Part shown: positions 1-4,692 of the stretch, one piece after another
Numbering within the stretch: position 1 is the first letter of the stretch
Layout of the letters: the number at the start of each line of letters is the position of its first letter
From: Caldora sp. SIO3E6
Lineage (GTDB): Bacteria > Cyanobacteriota > Cyanobacteriia > Cyanobacteriales > Coleofasciculaceae
DNA: 6,611 bases
Assembly (NCBI GenBank): GCA_010672185.1
Contig: JAAHHL010000399.1
Coordinates: 1-6,611, forward strand
Direction: 5' to 3'
Position numbers and translations under genes: made by a program
Notes under the pieces: model-generated
What the model saw: the letters and a program-made list of their open reading frames with translations, nothing else
Database searches by the model: none
Told to the model about the DNA's origin: nothing

Positions 1-204
1 TAGTTCCCCAGCTACTTGTAAGGCTTCTTGGGCCATTTCAATAACTGCTGGGTCCGCTGCCACGTCAATACAATCTACCCCGGCAAGAGCGTAAGCCAAG
101 GTGAGATTGCGGACGGCAGGGAGGTGTTGGAAGCTGGCACCGCAAATAAGCTTAAACCAGTTACCCTCCCTTAAAGAATGTAAGGGATAGTACAGTTGAG
201 TCAC
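1..204 (-). CDS. ldpA: LdpA, N-terminal part (circadian period/light-input Fe-S protein), cut by window edge
   Basis: The minus strand is open from a GTG at 204-202 to the window edge, giving 68 codons. After a short leader the protein reads WFKLICGASFQHLPAVRN, then LAYALAGVDCIDVAADPAVI. I recognise this as the conserved start of cyanobacterial LdpA. In Synechococcus LdpA is an iron-sulfur protein that adjusts circadian period to light through redox state; that role is family knowledge. The Fe-S cysteines expected further on are outside the window. An in-frame TAG at 216-214 leaves GTG 204 as the only usable start before the conserved block. No clear Shine-Dalgarno precedes it. The gene points away from glmU's 3' end in the same orientation, but the 385-base gap argues against a simple operon. 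Identification rests on remembered family sequence, with no search run. Confidence 0.85.
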   Translation of the reverse strand, partial: MTQLYYPLHSLREGNWFKLICGASFQHLPAVRNLTLAYALAGVDCIDVAADPAVIEMAQEALQVAGEL

Positions 205-315
205 TTTTATATGCTAATGCGTTGACTCAAAAATTGGGAGGTCAAATTTAAAGATTTGCTAGATCACTGAATAAAGTTTCCAGTTGCAGGGGAGTGTGGG
301 AGGAACTTTATTGGT

Positions 316-344
316 ATTAATTAAAATGATGTCAATTTTGTCAA
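316..344 (-). promoter_or_regulatory. candidate sigma-70 promoter for ldpA
   Basis: On the minus strand a perfect TTGACA (344-339) is followed after 17 bases by ATTAAT (321-316, 4 of 6 to TATAAT). This predicts a transcript start near 309 and a leader of about 105 bases to the GTG. A second TTGACA lies 9 bases downstream (335-330) with AATAAA 17 bases further, so there may be two overlapping promoters. This is a consensus match only. Confidence 0.4.
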
Positions 345-353
345 GTACTATAT

Positions 354-382
354 ATAGTGCTTGGTGTACTAGAAAGCACTAT
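354..382. repeat. 9-bp perfect inverted repeat (hairpin)
   Basis: ATAGTGCTT at 354-362 is the exact reverse complement of AAGCACTAT at 374-382, with an 11-base loop. No T-run follows on either strand, so a terminator role is weak. It lies just upstream of the candidate ldpA promoter and could be an operator or a decayed repeat. Confidence 0.5.
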
Positions 383-420
383 TTAGGGCTTGCTGAATAA
401 GTAACAAGCGCCTGACGGGA

Positions 421-434
421 ATTCAAAATTCAAA
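421..434. repeat. short heptamer repeat ATTCAAA x2
   Basis: Two exact tandem ATTCAAA copies are followed by AGTAAAA and AGTAATG in the same 7-base spacing. Seven-base repeats of this sort (STRR) are known from filamentous cyanobacteria. This is a small patch of that class. Confidence 0.5.
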
Positions 435-456
435 AGTAAAAAGTAATGAAGAATGC

Positions 457-504
457 ATCGGGAGATGTTGAATCAACAGTCAAACAAATTGACCTGCTCC
501 CGAT
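457..504. other. nested palindrome, three-way-junction structure
   Basis: An 8-bp outer stem (ATCGGGAG 457-464 with CTCCCGAT 497-504) encloses two side-by-side perfect hairpins. The first is TGTTG-AAT-CAACA (466-478) and the second GTCAA-ACAAA-TTGAC (479-493). Only four bases (465 and 494-496) are unpaired outside the hairpin loops. It sits 86 bases past the glmU stop. It could be a structured 3' UTR or small RNA, a processing or termination signal, or a palindromic repeat. The function is unknown. Confidence 0.55.
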
Positions 505-540
505 TTGATTCTAGGTTTAACAGGTTTTTATTACTCCCTC

Positions 541-589
541 CTGCCTTCTGCCTTCTGCCTTCTGCCTTCTGCCTTCTGCCTTCTGCCTT
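541..589. repeat. heptanucleotide tandem repeat (CTGCCTT)x7, STRR type
   Basis: Seven perfect consecutive CTGCCTT copies are preceded by a degenerate one (CTCCCTC, 534-540). On the glmU strand the array reads AAGGCAG and begins at the base after the stop codon; the last two bases of the stop triplet (590-591) continue the repeat phase. Short tandemly repeated heptamers are described in heterocystous and other filamentous cyanobacteria. Confidence 0.95.
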
Positions 590-1945
590 CTAAGAATCGG
601 ACTTCATCCGCCAACCTTTTCTCTCCACCTGACGTGAACGAGCAATTACTAAGCAATCATCAGGAACATCTTTGGTGATAACTGAGCCAGCACCTACAGT
701 CACATCTGCTCCTAGGGTTATGGGTGCAACCAAAACACTATTGGAACCAGTTTTTGTGCGATCGCCAATGGTTGTCGGATGCTTCTTGACCCCATCATAG
801 TTAGCGGTAATCGTACCACAGCCAATGTTCACCTGATTACCTAAAGTGGCATCTCCCAGATAAGATAGGTGAGCAGCATTAGTGCGATCGCCTATTTTAC
901 TCTTCTTAACTTCCACAAAATTACCGATGCGGCAAGCTTCTCCCACCTCTGCATGACCTCGTAGATGAGCATAAGGCCCGATGCGAGTATTATCTTTGAC
1001 TACACTATCACTCACTACGGAATAGAGTACCGTCACCTGTTGACCCAACTGGCTATTTTCAATTAAACTCCCTGGTCCAACCTTAGTGCCAGAACCGATC
1101 TTAGTCTTACCCCGCAGATGGGTTTGGGGTTCGATAATCACATCTGGCTGTAATTCCACCGTATCATCAATAGTGATGCTATCTGGGTTAATTAAAGTTA
1201 CCCCTGCTTTCATCCAAGCATCTTTGACCCTGGTTTGCAAAATATCGTAAGCTGATGAGAGCTGTTTGCGGTCATTGATACCGAGAATCTCTTCGTAATC
1301 CTCCACATCGACTGCCATCACTGGGTCTAGGAAATTAACCACATCTGTCAGGTAATATTCCTTTTGGTCATTGTTGGCTTCTAATTTCGGTAGCACTGAT
1401 GCCAGTTTGTGCCAATTGAAGCAATAAACCCCAGCATTAATGCGGTGATTTTGCTTTTGAGCAGCTGTGCAGTCTCGGTCTTCTATAATTTGTGTTAACC
1501 GATTCTCACCATCACAAAAAACCCGCCCATAACCTTGGGGATTAGGCATTTGGGCAGTAAGGAGGGTAGCCGCATTTTGATTAGTTTGATGGGTTTCTAA
1601 CAGATGTTTAATAGTGCTAGAGCGCAATAGGGGTACATCCCCATTCAGAACCAGTAAATCTCCAGTAAAATCTTCTAGGTAGGGCAAGAGTTGTTGGACT
1701 GCATGACCAGTTCCTAGCTGTTGTGCCTGTTCAACAAATTCTAAGCCAGCATGGGCAGCCAAAGATTGTTGGACTCGTTCACGTTGATAGCCAACAATTA
1801 CCAGACGCCGCTGAGGTTCAACCCCTAGACAATTTTCCAATACTCGTTCCACCATAGAAAGGGAACCCAATTTGTGGCAGACTTTAGGTAGGTCAGATTT
1901 CATCCGGGTTCCACGTCCCGCTGCTAGAATTGCTACTGCAACCAT
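590..1945 (-). CDS. glmU: GlmU, bifunctional GlcNAc-1-P uridylyltransferase / glucosamine-1-P acetyltransferase
   Basis: This cytoplasmic enzyme acetylates glucosamine-1-phosphate with acetyl-CoA and then transfers UMP from UTP to give UDP-GlcNAc, the precursor of peptidoglycan and outer-membrane glycans. The 451-residue length is normal. The N-terminal nucleotidyltransferase domain (about 1-235) has LAAGRGTRM (7-15) with SDLPK (17-21), QLGTGHA (76-82), NGDVPLL (101-107; D103 as Mg ligand), GYGRV (138-142) and GIND (232-235; N234 as second Mg ligand). The C-terminal left-handed beta-helix of hexapeptide repeats (about 255-440) carries RIGPYAHLRG (331-340), GNFVEVKKS (351-359), H369 (the expected catalytic base), SYLGD (371-375) and the loop GCGTITANYDG (385-395). 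All expected active-site residues appear present. The ATG at 1945-1943 puts LAAG at the usual position; no strong Shine-Dalgarno is seen. Residue equivalences are from memory of the E. coli enzyme. Confidence 0.97.
   Translation of the reverse strand: MVAVAILAAGRGTRMKSDLPKVCHKLGSLSMVERVLENCLGVEPQRRLVIVGYQRERVQQSLAAHAGLEFVEQAQQLGTGHAVQQLLPYLEDFTGDLLVLNGDVPLLRSSTIKHLLETHQTNQNAATLLTAQMPNPQGYGRVFCDGENRLTQIIEDRDCTAAQKQNHRINAGVYCFNWHKLASVLPKLEANNDQKEYYLTDVVNFLDPVMAVDVEDYEEILGINDRKQLSSAYDILQTRVKDAWMKAGVTLINPDSITIDDTVELQPDVIIEPQTHLRGKTKIGSGTKVGPGSLIENSQLGQQVTVLYSVVSDSVVKDNTRIGPYAHLRGHAEVGEACRIGNFVEVKKSKIGDRTNAAHLSYLGDATLGNQVNIGCGTITANYDGVKKHPTTIGDRTKTGSNSVLVAPITLGADVTVGAGSVITKDVPDDCLVIARSRQVERKGWRMKSDS
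758..765. repeat. HIP1 octamer GCGATCGC (first of 11)
   Basis: HIP1 is an 8-base palindrome over-represented in many cyanobacterial genomes. Copies start at 758, 884, 4527, 4622, 5026, 5164, 5302, 5440, 5578, 5716 and 5854. By chance an 8-mer is expected about once in 65 kb. The first two are inside glmU, two in the gap before the TPR-CHAT gene, and seven in its repeat array. Confidence 0.95.
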
Positions 1946-1994
1946 AATTAGCTATCAGTTTTCAGGTACGAGTTTTACAAGTTTTGTTAAGAGA

Positions 1995-2003
1995 ATAATA
2001 CCA
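1995..2003 (-). promoter_or_regulatory. candidate extended -10 element for glmU
   Basis: On the minus strand TGGTATTAT (2003-1995) matches an extended -10 (TGn followed by TATTAT, 5 of 6). A transcript would begin near 1988, about 43 bases before the glmU ATG. No good -35 hexamer is found at 16-18 bases. This is a weak call. Confidence 0.25.
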
Positions 2004-2040
2004 CTTGCTCTACCTTAAGATGTCCATTCACCTTTTGTAT

Positions 2041-2056
2041 TATCCCTAATGGGATA
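2041..2056. repeat. 6-bp hairpin between uma2 and glmU
   Basis: TATCCC (2041-2046) and GGGATA (2051-2056) form a perfect stem with a 4-base loop TAAT. It lies between the Uma2 gene stop and the candidate glmU promoter. It is too short for a confident terminator and lacks a T-run. Confidence 0.3.
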
Positions 2057-2173
2057 GGGTGTAGCTTATGAGTTTAATCTCAAATCTAAAATCTTACTTC
2101 TTCTGAAAATAGAGATAATTCTTTTTATTTTTTCAGTTTTTGGGATTGTACTAATCTTTGTTAAGACTAACTT

Positions 2174-2764
2174 CTAAATCCACACTCGTCTTAAACTTAA
2201 AACAAACCCTGGCAAAATATCTTCCCCTGACAAACTGCTAGGATGTTTTAACACTTCCACTTCTCTCCCAGCACGATAAATCTCTACCCGTTGGTTCTGT
2301 GGATCAATTAACCATCCGAGTTTGGCTCCGTTATCAATATACTCCCGCATTTTTGCTTGTAATTTGGGGAGACTATCAGATTCAGAGCGCAATTCAATCA
2401 CAAAATCTGGACAAAGGGGAACAAAGCCTTTTCTTTGTTGGGGAGTAAGGGATTCCCAACGTTCTCGAATCACCCAAGCAGCATCGGGAGAACGATCCGC
2501 GCCATTGGGAAGCCTAAATCCAGTGGAAGAGTCAAAACCTTCTCCTAAATCTTCATGCTCTTCTTGCCAACGAGCAAATTGCCCGGTAATGCTGAAATTT
2601 CTCCTACCCGATTCGCCTCCTGTAGGGGGATTCACGATTAACTCTCCTGCTGCTGTACGTTCTAATCTTAAGTATCGGTTAACTATTGAGAGCGCCTCAA
2701 ACTGTTCTTGGGTAACCTGGAGGAGGAGCTCATGGGGTAATTCCAGGGTTAGGTTATTTGTCAT
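2174..2764 (-). CDS. Uma2-family PD-(D/E)XK nuclease-fold protein
   Basis: This 196-residue protein fits the Uma2 (DUF820) family, which is strongly expanded in cyanobacteria and adopts a restriction-endonuclease-like fold. Its biological role is not established. Visible family features are RSPDAAWV (91-98) with D94 as likely metal ligand, CPDFVIELRS (118-127) with E124 as the second acidic residue, then K138 in an amphipathic helix (KMREYIDNGAKLGW, 138-151) and LIDP (152-155). The pattern D-x-E plus downstream Lys fits an intact active site. The ATG at 2764-2762 is the only in-frame start: an in-frame TAA lies at 2791-2789. The start codon and first codons are formed by copies of a heptamer repeat and no Shine-Dalgarno is present. 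A plus-strand open frame over this gene is a shadow. Confidence 0.85.
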   Translation of the reverse strand: MTNNLTLELPHELLLQVTQEQFEALSIVNRYLRLERTAAGELIVNPPTGGESGRRNFSITGQFARWQEEHEDLGEGFDSSTGFRLPNGADRSPDAAWVIRERWESLTPQQRKGFVPLCPDFVIELRSESDSLPKLQAKMREYIDNGAKLGWLIDPQNQRVEIYRAGREVEVLKHPSSLSGEDILPGFVLSLRRVWI

Positions 2765-2834
2765 TTGTTGTTGGTTGTTTGTTATTTGTTATTTGTTGTT
2801 TGTTATTTGTTGTTGGTTGTTGGTTGTTTGTTAT
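2751..2834. repeat. heptanucleotide repeat array (TTGTTRT/TGGTTGT) over the uma2 start
   Basis: From 2765 to 2834 there are ten uninterrupted 7-base units: TTGTTAT, TTGTTGT or TGGTTGT. The phase continues into the gene: 2758-2764 is TTGTCAT (one mismatch from TTGTTAT and containing the reversed start codon) and 2751-2757 is AGGTTAT (two mismatches). This is the STRR class of cyanobacterial heptamer repeats, with a sequence different from the array at 541-589. Confidence 0.9.
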
Positions 2835-3174
2835 TTATACTAACACTTAAACAATTATATTGCTCTTGAAATGAATCCGAATAGCACTAATGATTACTAT
2901 AAATGAAGCATTATATAGGAGTACTCAACTATTTACGCTTATTAATTATCGAATATCTCAGAGATATCACAGCTTAATAACTTGGAAATGACCATACAGC
3001 AATTTTCTCTGCTATTGGGTACATTGTTGATCCCCCTAAATCCCCCTTAGAAAGGGGGACTTTGAAGAAAAGAGCAGTAACGCACCGCTGAACCTTTATC
3101 ATAGGAATGAGTATGTTTGAATATATGCGATTGCCTACGACACCAGCAAAGCTGTTCACACTAACACTTAACAC
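2835..3174. other. uma2-higA intergenic region
   Basis: These 340 bases, AT-rich in the left half, hold no gene I can support. A 66-codon minus-strand open frame (2974-3174) crosses a palindromic repeat and shows no family features, so I do not call it. The region contains the palindrome at 3031-3059 and a dispersed repeat at 3127-3181 that ends on the higA stop codon. The 12-mer ACTAACACTTAA occurs at both ends (2839-2850 and 3160-3171), possibly by chance in AT-rich DNA. Confidence 0.65.
3031..3059. repeat. palindromic intergenic repeat (C5/G5 hairpin)
   Basis: TCCCCCTT (3041-3048) pairs with AAGGGGGA (3052-3059) around a 3-base loop, an 8-bp stem. A further TCCCCC copy stands just upstream (3031-3036), giving a direct repeat that could pair alternatively with the same G-run. 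I recognise this type of C-run/G-run element, followed by GACTTTGA-like sequence, as common between genes in cyanobacteria. It lies downstream of higA and might weakly terminate it, but has no T-run. Confidence 0.65.
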
Positions 3175-3181
3175 CTAATTG
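3127..3181. repeat. dispersed repeat, copy 1
   Basis: The left 27 bases match 4527-4552 at about 23 of 26 positions, including the shared CGACACCAGC core. The right end (3170-3181) matches 4562-4573 at 10 of 12, with a 6- to 8-base length difference between the two blocks. Copy 1 overlaps the last bases of higA. The nature of the element is unknown. Confidence 0.5.
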
Positions 3182-3528
3182 AGAAATACTTGAGGTTGAA
3201 CTTGAAAACGCTGTGCTAAGTGTTGAATTTGACTCAGGTTTAATGGTTGTTCTTTGCTCAAAATAGCTTCTATAGTTTCCGCCGTACCAATTTCAGGCAA
3301 ATCTGATAAACTGAGTTCATGTTCCTCGATTAAATAAGCCAACACATCACTCCCTCTACAATTAGGGATAGAATAATGCTCTGCCTCATAGGCTTCAATT
3401 AATGTCCCTAAGGTATCGAGCAAATTATAAAGAGGATGCTGTTCATCTGTGCCAATTTCATCAATTAAGTTATTTAAGCGCTCGATTGCTTGCTCGTACT
3501 CTTCTTCATTGCTAATCGTTAGCAGCAT
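3175..3528 (-). CDS. higA: HigA-type HTH antitoxin (COG5499-like), apparently orphan
   Basis: The 117-residue acidic N-terminal part (NEEEYEQAIERLNNLIDEIG, 7-26; LLDTLGTLIEAYEAEH, 36-51) and C-terminal helix-turn-helix (DVLAYLIEEH...LSLSDLPEIG...LNLSQIQHLAQRFQVQPQVF, about 61-115) match the HigA (E. coli YgjM-like) antitoxin family. Family members bind their HigB mRNA-cleaving toxin and repress their own promoter. higB normally lies directly upstream. Here only 89 bases separate this start from the divergent xisH gene, and no toxin frame is seen there or in the 340 bases downstream. It may be a stand-alone antitoxin or a regulator of its own or the xisH promoter. The ATG at 3528-3526 gives the usual N-terminus; the Shine-Dalgarno is weak. 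Confidence 0.82.
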   Translation of the reverse strand: MLLTISNEEEYEQAIERLNNLIDEIGTDEQHPLYNLLDTLGTLIEAYEAEHYSIPNCRGSDVLAYLIEEHELSLSDLPEIGTAETIEAILSKEQPLNLSQIQHLAQRFQVQPQVFLN

Positions 3529-3573
3529 GATTGAAAGCTCTTGTAGAGTGTGTTAGCGTAACAGCGGATCACT

Positions 3574-3579
3574 TATAAT
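3574..3579 (+). promoter_or_regulatory. candidate -10 box for xisHI in the divergent promoter region
   Basis: A perfect TATAAT stands 38 bases before the xisH ATG, which would give a leader of about 30 bases. No convincing -35 lies 16-18 bases upstream, so an activator or other sigma factor may be involved. The overlapping minus strand reads TATTAT and could serve higA, so both divergent genes may share this core. Confidence 0.35.
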
Positions 3580-3617
3580 ATATACCAGACTGTGTAATCC
3601 CCATAATTACCTCAAAA

Positions 3618-4037
3618 ATGTCAGCCAAAGATATATTTCACAACACAGTACGCTTGGCTTTAGAAAAAGATGGGTGGAACATTAATCAAGACCCTTTGTT
3701 TTTAAAACCCAGTCCGCGAGTTAGAATTTTAATAGATTTGGGAGCTGAAAAGTTAATCTCGGCTCAAAAAGGTAAATCACTAATAGCTGTGGAGGTGAAA
3801 AGCTTTGTAGGTCTATCGACCATTTCGGAATTCCATACTGCTGTTGGTCAGTTTTTTAACTATCGGATGGTCTTGAAAAAACTCGAACCAGAAAGGGTTT
3901 TATATTTAGCTGTACCAACAGATGTTTATCAGACTTTTTTTGCTGATTCCGTAGTTCAAGAAATAATAGAAAGCTTGCAGATGAAATTATTAGTTTTTTG
4001 GGTTGCCAAACAGGAGATCGCGTTATGGAAAGAATAG
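3618..4037 (+). CDS. xisH: XisH-family protein (fdxN element excision controlling factor homologue)
   Basis: The 139-residue length and sequence match XisH. The start MSAKDIFHNTVRLALEKDGW (1-20) is characteristic of the family. I see a PD-(D/E)XK-type arrangement: D40 in ILIDLGAEK (37-45) and E59-V-K61 in IAVEVKSF (56-63), followed by EFHTAVGQFFNYR (71-83). In heterocyst-forming Anabaena/Nostoc, XisH and XisI work with the recombinase XisF to excise the fdxN element. Many cyanobacteria carry xisHI copies with no such element, and their role there is unknown. No recombinase or nif gene is in this window. The ATG at 3618 has no clear Shine-Dalgarno. It overlaps xisI by 13 bases, so the two are surely co-transcribed. 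Confidence 0.93.
   Translation: MSAKDIFHNTVRLALEKDGWNINQDPLFLKPSPRVRILIDLGAEKLISAQKGKSLIAVEVKSFVGLSTISEFHTAVGQFFNYRMVLKKLEPERVLYLAVPTDVYQTFFADSVVQEIIESLQMKLLVFWVAKQEIALWKE
4012..4016 (+). promoter_or_regulatory. ribosome binding site of xisI
   Basis: AGGAG inside the end of xisH lies 8 bases before the ATG at 4025. It favours that start over an in-frame TTG at 3998, which would add nine residues not typical of XisI. Confidence 0.75.
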
Positions 4038-4357
4038 ATTACCGTGACTTAATCGAAAAAATCATTCAGCAACATGCTACCGCAAACAATATCTATGACA
4101 CTGCTATAGATCGAATTGTTTTCGATCGCAACCGGGATAGCTATTTACTGTTATATGTGGGTTGGCATGATGAAGAAAGAATTTATGGTGTCTCAATTCA
4201 TATCGAGATTATAGATGGTAAAATATGGATTCAACAAGATTTTACCGAAGAAGGAATCGCGAACCAGTTGGTAGAGTTAGGGGTGCCAAAAACAGATATT
4301 GTCTTGGGGTTTAGAGCACCAGTTGTAAGAAAATTTACTGAGTTTTCAGTAGCGTAA
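4025..4357 (+). CDS. xisI: XisI-family protein, partner of XisH
   Basis: From the ATG at 4025 the product is 110 residues, normal for XisI. Family features are the start MERIDYRDLIEKIIQQHA (1-18), DSYLLLYVGW, then HIEIIDGKIWIQQDFTEEGI and ANQLVELGVPKTDIVLGF, leading to a C-terminus with R-K-F-T-E-F. XisI is known genetically as required with XisH for fdxN-element excision in Nostoc/Anabaena. Its biochemical activity is not established. The gene overlaps xisH by 13 bases in another frame with a good Shine-Dalgarno, which points to coupled translation and a stable protein pair. It ends 335 bases before the TPR-CHAT gene. Confidence 0.93.
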   Translation: MERIDYRDLIEKIIQQHATANNIYDTAIDRIVFDRNRDSYLLLYVGWHDEERIYGVSIHIEIIDGKIWIQQDFTEEGIANQLVELGVPKTDIVLGFRAPVVRKFTEFSVA

Positions 4358-4401
4358 ATTATTCACAGACGGAGGAAAGACAAAAATAGTAGAAATTGTA
4401 G

Positions 4402-4461
4402 GGTGTGTATACCCTTCGGGATGCTTTGCTTAGAGCGTAACAAAGTGAAGCGTAACGCACC
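4402..4461. repeat. imperfect nested palindrome with GCGTAAC direct repeats
   Basis: The outer arms GGTGTGT (4402-4408) and ACGCACC (4455-4461) pair with one G-T wobble. Inside are a small hairpin CCC-TTC-GGG (4412-4420) and an 11-bp wobble-containing stem (4421-4431 with 4443-4453). GCGTAAC occurs twice (4435-4441, 4450-4456). Fragments with the GTAACGCACC sequence also occur at 3077-3086. It looks like a cyanobacterial intergenic palindromic repeat. No T-run follows it. Confidence 0.5.
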
Positions 4462-4526
4462 ATAGTTTCCTGTAAATCTCGACAAGTCTTATCTATAACC
4501 GAATAATCGTAGCATCTACAATAATA

Positions 4527-4573
4527 GCGATCGCTCCGACACCAGCCAAGCTAATCCCACCCACACCTCATTG
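4527..4573. repeat. dispersed repeat, copy 2
   Basis: This is the second copy of the element at 3127-3181, in the same orientation and with a deletion of several bases in the middle. In this copy the first eight bases are a perfect HIP1 site; in copy 1 the corresponding bases are a mutated version (GCGATTGC). Confidence 0.5.
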
Positions 4574-4658
4574 TTCAATCTCTGGTAGGTTGATGCTGTT
4601 GGTAAGATAATGTAAAAGGTAGCGATCGCTTGCTCCTGTAGTGCTACTCGCAAATTTT

Positions 4659-4685
4659 CTTTGTGCTCTTTGTGTCTCTGTGGTT
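4659..4685. repeat. imperfect 9-base tandem repeat before the TPR-CHAT start
   Basis: CTTTGTGCT, CTTTGTGTC and TCTGTGGTT follow each other and end 7 bases before the ATG at 4693. They occupy the place where a Shine-Dalgarno would be, and none is present. Similar CTTTGTG-rich strings are common between genes in cyanobacteria. Confidence 0.5.
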
Positions 4686-4692
4686 AATTCCC

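Larger units (their letters stand above)
205..589. other. ldpA-glmU intergenic region
   Basis: These 385 bases contain no convincing gene in any frame. They hold the candidate ldpA promoter (316-344), a 9-bp hairpin (354-382), a double ATTCAAA heptamer (421-434), a nested palindrome (457-504) and the CTGCCTT array (541-589). No structure followed directly by a T-run was found for termination of glmU. Confidence 0.7.
4358..4692. other. xisI to TPR-CHAT intergenic region
   Basis: These 335 bases hold no gene I can support; a minus-strand open frame of about 45 codons (near 4511-4660) has no family features. Present are a nested palindrome (4402-4461), dispersed repeat copy 2 (4527-4573), two HIP1 sites (4527, 4622) and three imperfect 9-base repeats (4659-4685). 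A poor promoter match (TTGATG at 4590-4595, TAAAAG at 4613-4618) is the best seen for the downstream gene. Confidence 0.6.

Noticed and set aside
385..400. GGGCTTGCTGAATAA, resembling ends of some cyanobacterial insertion sequences
   Set aside because: A single end-like string with no partner end, target duplication or transposase cannot be called an element.
541..589. CRISPR array
   Set aside because: It is a 7-base tandem repeat without spacers; no CRISPR-like repeat-spacer pattern exists anywhere in the window.
2322..2843. 173-codon plus-strand open frame
   Set aside because: It lies antisense over the Uma2 gene, and its C-terminal part is translated heptamer repeat rich in Val, Ile and Cys. 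No family features.
2839..3171. 12-base direct repeat ACTAACACTTAA bracketing 310 bases, possible insertion footprint
   Set aside because: A 12-mer match is roughly expected by chance at this length in AT-rich DNA, and no transposase or terminal inverted repeats are seen.
2974..3174. 66-codon minus-strand open frame downstream of higA
   Set aside because: It runs through a palindromic repeat and a dispersed repeat, and its peptide has no recognisable domain.
3998..4024. Nine-codon N-terminal extension of XisI from a TTG
   Set aside because: The AGGAG at 4012-4016 and the family's usual N-terminus both support the ATG at 4025.
4511..4660. Minus-strand open frame of about 45 codons and a 22-codon hydrophobic frame within the gap
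   Set aside because: No start signal or known family; they overlap HIP1 sites and repeats.
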